In this document: positions 6,775 to 7,075 of the stretch, piece by piece
Layout of the letters: every line of letters begins with the position of its first letter
How positions within the stretch are numbered: the stretch's first letter is position 1
Source: an uncultured Gammaproteobacteria bacterium
GTDB lineage: Bacteria; Pseudomonadota; Gammaproteobacteria; UBA9214
DNA length: 7,075 nucleotides
Direction of reading: 5' to 3'
Assembly: GCA_905480065.1 (NCBI GenBank)
Contig: CAJQOV010000112.1
Location: forward strand, 1-7,075
Made by a program: the position numbers and the translations under genes
Notes under the pieces: generated by a model
Database searches by the model: none
Told to the model about the DNA's origin: nothing
The model's input: the letters and a program-made list of their open reading frames with translations, nothing else

Positions 6775-6782
6775 AAAACCAT

Positions 6783-6801
6783 CTCGCGCAAAGACGCAAA
6801 G
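6783..6801 (+). repeat. Third copy of the CGCAAAGACGCAAAG motif
   Basis: These 19 bp are identical to 2973-2991, in the same orientation, and the reverse complement of part of 3217-3239. Here the motif stands alone, without the palindrome or the CACAGAGAA units, 26 nt after the rsgA stop and directly before the second repeat array. Confidence 0.85.
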
Positions 6802-6804
6802 CAC

Positions 6805-6960
6805 AATAATGGTGTCAGAGCACATTAAAAATAATGGTGTCAGAGCACATTATTTCCTAATATAAGCAGTAAATGTGCTCTGACACCATTTCCTGATATA
6901 AGCAGTAAATGTGCTCTGACACCATTTCCTGACACCATTTCCTTCCTGACACCTTTTCCT
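6805..6960. repeat. Array of forward and inverted copies of a 19-bp motif
   Basis: The motif AATGGTGTCAGAGCACATT occurs forward at 6808-6826 and 6833-6851 (25 nt apart) and as its exact reverse complement at 6872-6890 and 6908-6926 (36 nt apart). All four copies are perfect, so the middle pair can form a 19-bp stem with a 20-nt loop and the outer pair can enclose it. Truncated pieces of the inverted copies, TGACACCATTTCCT at 6930-6943 and a one-base variant at 6947-6960, continue to the right. No coding potential is supported. From recollection, GGTGTCAGAGCACATT-like and GGGGTCAG-like repeats recur in environmental proteobacteria near REP-associated (Y1-type) transposases; no such gene is visible here. 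Confidence 0.9.
6861..6932. repeat. Exact tandem duplication of a 36-bp unit
   Basis: Positions 6861-6896 and 6897-6932 are identical and directly adjacent. The unit begins TATAAGCAGTAAATGTGC and ends ACACCATTTCCTGA, so it contains one inverted copy of the 19-bp motif. A partial unit end (TTTCCTAA) precedes it at 6853-6860. Identity suggests recent duplication or replication slippage. There are no spacers, so it is not a CRISPR. Confidence 0.92.
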
Positions 6961-6983
6961 TCCATTTCCTTCGGAGTTGCGTC

Positions 6984-7075
6984 ATGACGGTGTATCAGGT
7001 TCGGGTCTGGGATCCACTGGTGCGGCTGTTCCACTGGTCACTGGTGGCCGCGTTTGCGATTGCCTACTTCACCGG
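6984..7075 (+). CDS. Cytochrome b561-type membrane protein, N-terminal fragment
   Basis: Thirty full codons are visible before the window ends. The protein begins MTVYQVRVWDPLVRLFHW and continues into a hydrophobic helix (SLVAAFAIAYF). The VWDPLVRLFHW start is characteristic of cytochrome b561 / hydrogenase-type b-cytochrome proteins, in which the His of FHW (H17) is a heme b ligand at the start of the first membrane helix. Such proteins pass electrons between the quinone pool and a periplasmic partner. The start is supported by GGAG at 6973-6976, 7 nt before the ATG. The region upstream is filled with repeats, so its promoter must lie within or beyond them. Confidence 0.75.
   Translation, partial: MTVYQVRVWDPLVRLFHWSLVAAFAIAYFT

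Noticed and set aside
5953..6828. Plus-strand open frame of 291 codons overlapping rsgA
   Set aside because: It is an Arg-rich alternative frame within rsgA, which has all GTPase and zinc motifs.
6861..6932. CRISPR-like repeats
   Set aside because: The two 36-bp copies are directly adjacent without spacers, and no cas gene is near.
6840..7034. Minus-strand open frame of 64 codons across the repeat array
   Set aside because: It is made by reading through the tandem repeats (GNGVRAHLLLI repeated) and overlaps the start of the cytochrome b gene.

Overview
The window is high-GC proteobacterial DNA, read densely on both strands, with six complete genes and one partial gene at each edge. The gene content (glcE-glcF, orn, an M48 protease, a small c-type cytochrome, a pterin carbinolamine dehydratase, rsgA, a cytochrome b561-type protein) fits a gammaproteobacterium. 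The cytochromes and rhodanese would suit an environmental, perhaps sulfur-metabolising or autotrophic lineage. That placement is inferred from gene content, not from a marker gene.

Layout. Positions 2-2915 are the end of a glycolate oxidase operon: the C-terminal part of GlcE, complete GlcF, then a two-domain rhodanese-type sulfurtransferase whose GTG start overlaps the glcF stop. GlcE and GlcF, with GlcD expected just upstream, oxidise glycolate to glyoxylate. The role of the sulfurtransferase there is unknown. Positions 2916-3270 carry no gene. They hold nested repeats: a perfect 23-bp inverted pair, a 9-bp triplicate and a REP-like palindrome. They separate the rightward glc operon from leftward orn (3271-3813).

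A short divergent promoter region (3814-3895) contains a perfect 12-bp palindrome. To its right lies a compact rightward cluster: M48 (Ste24-like) membrane protease, exported monoheme cytochrome c, pterin-4a-carbinolamine dehydratase and RsgA. The gaps are 23 nt, a 1-nt overlap and 11 nt, so the four are probably co-transcribed. Orn (RNA turnover) and RsgA (30S maturation) are housekeeping genes; the genes between them have no obvious common pathway.

Positions 6758-6983 are a second repeat-rich gap. It has a copy of the motif found around 2.97 and 3.2 kb, then an array of a 19-bp motif in two forward and two inverted copies. The inverted copies sit in an exact 36-bp tandem duplication that decays into a pyrimidine-rich leader. 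The leader runs up to the Shine-Dalgarno of a cytochrome b561-type gene that leaves the window.

I see no tRNA, rRNA, CRISPR array, phage gene or complete transposon. The protein-coding genes look conventional. The least explained material is the two repeat regions, the sulfurtransferase coupled to glcF, and the small cytochrome with no candidate distal methionine.
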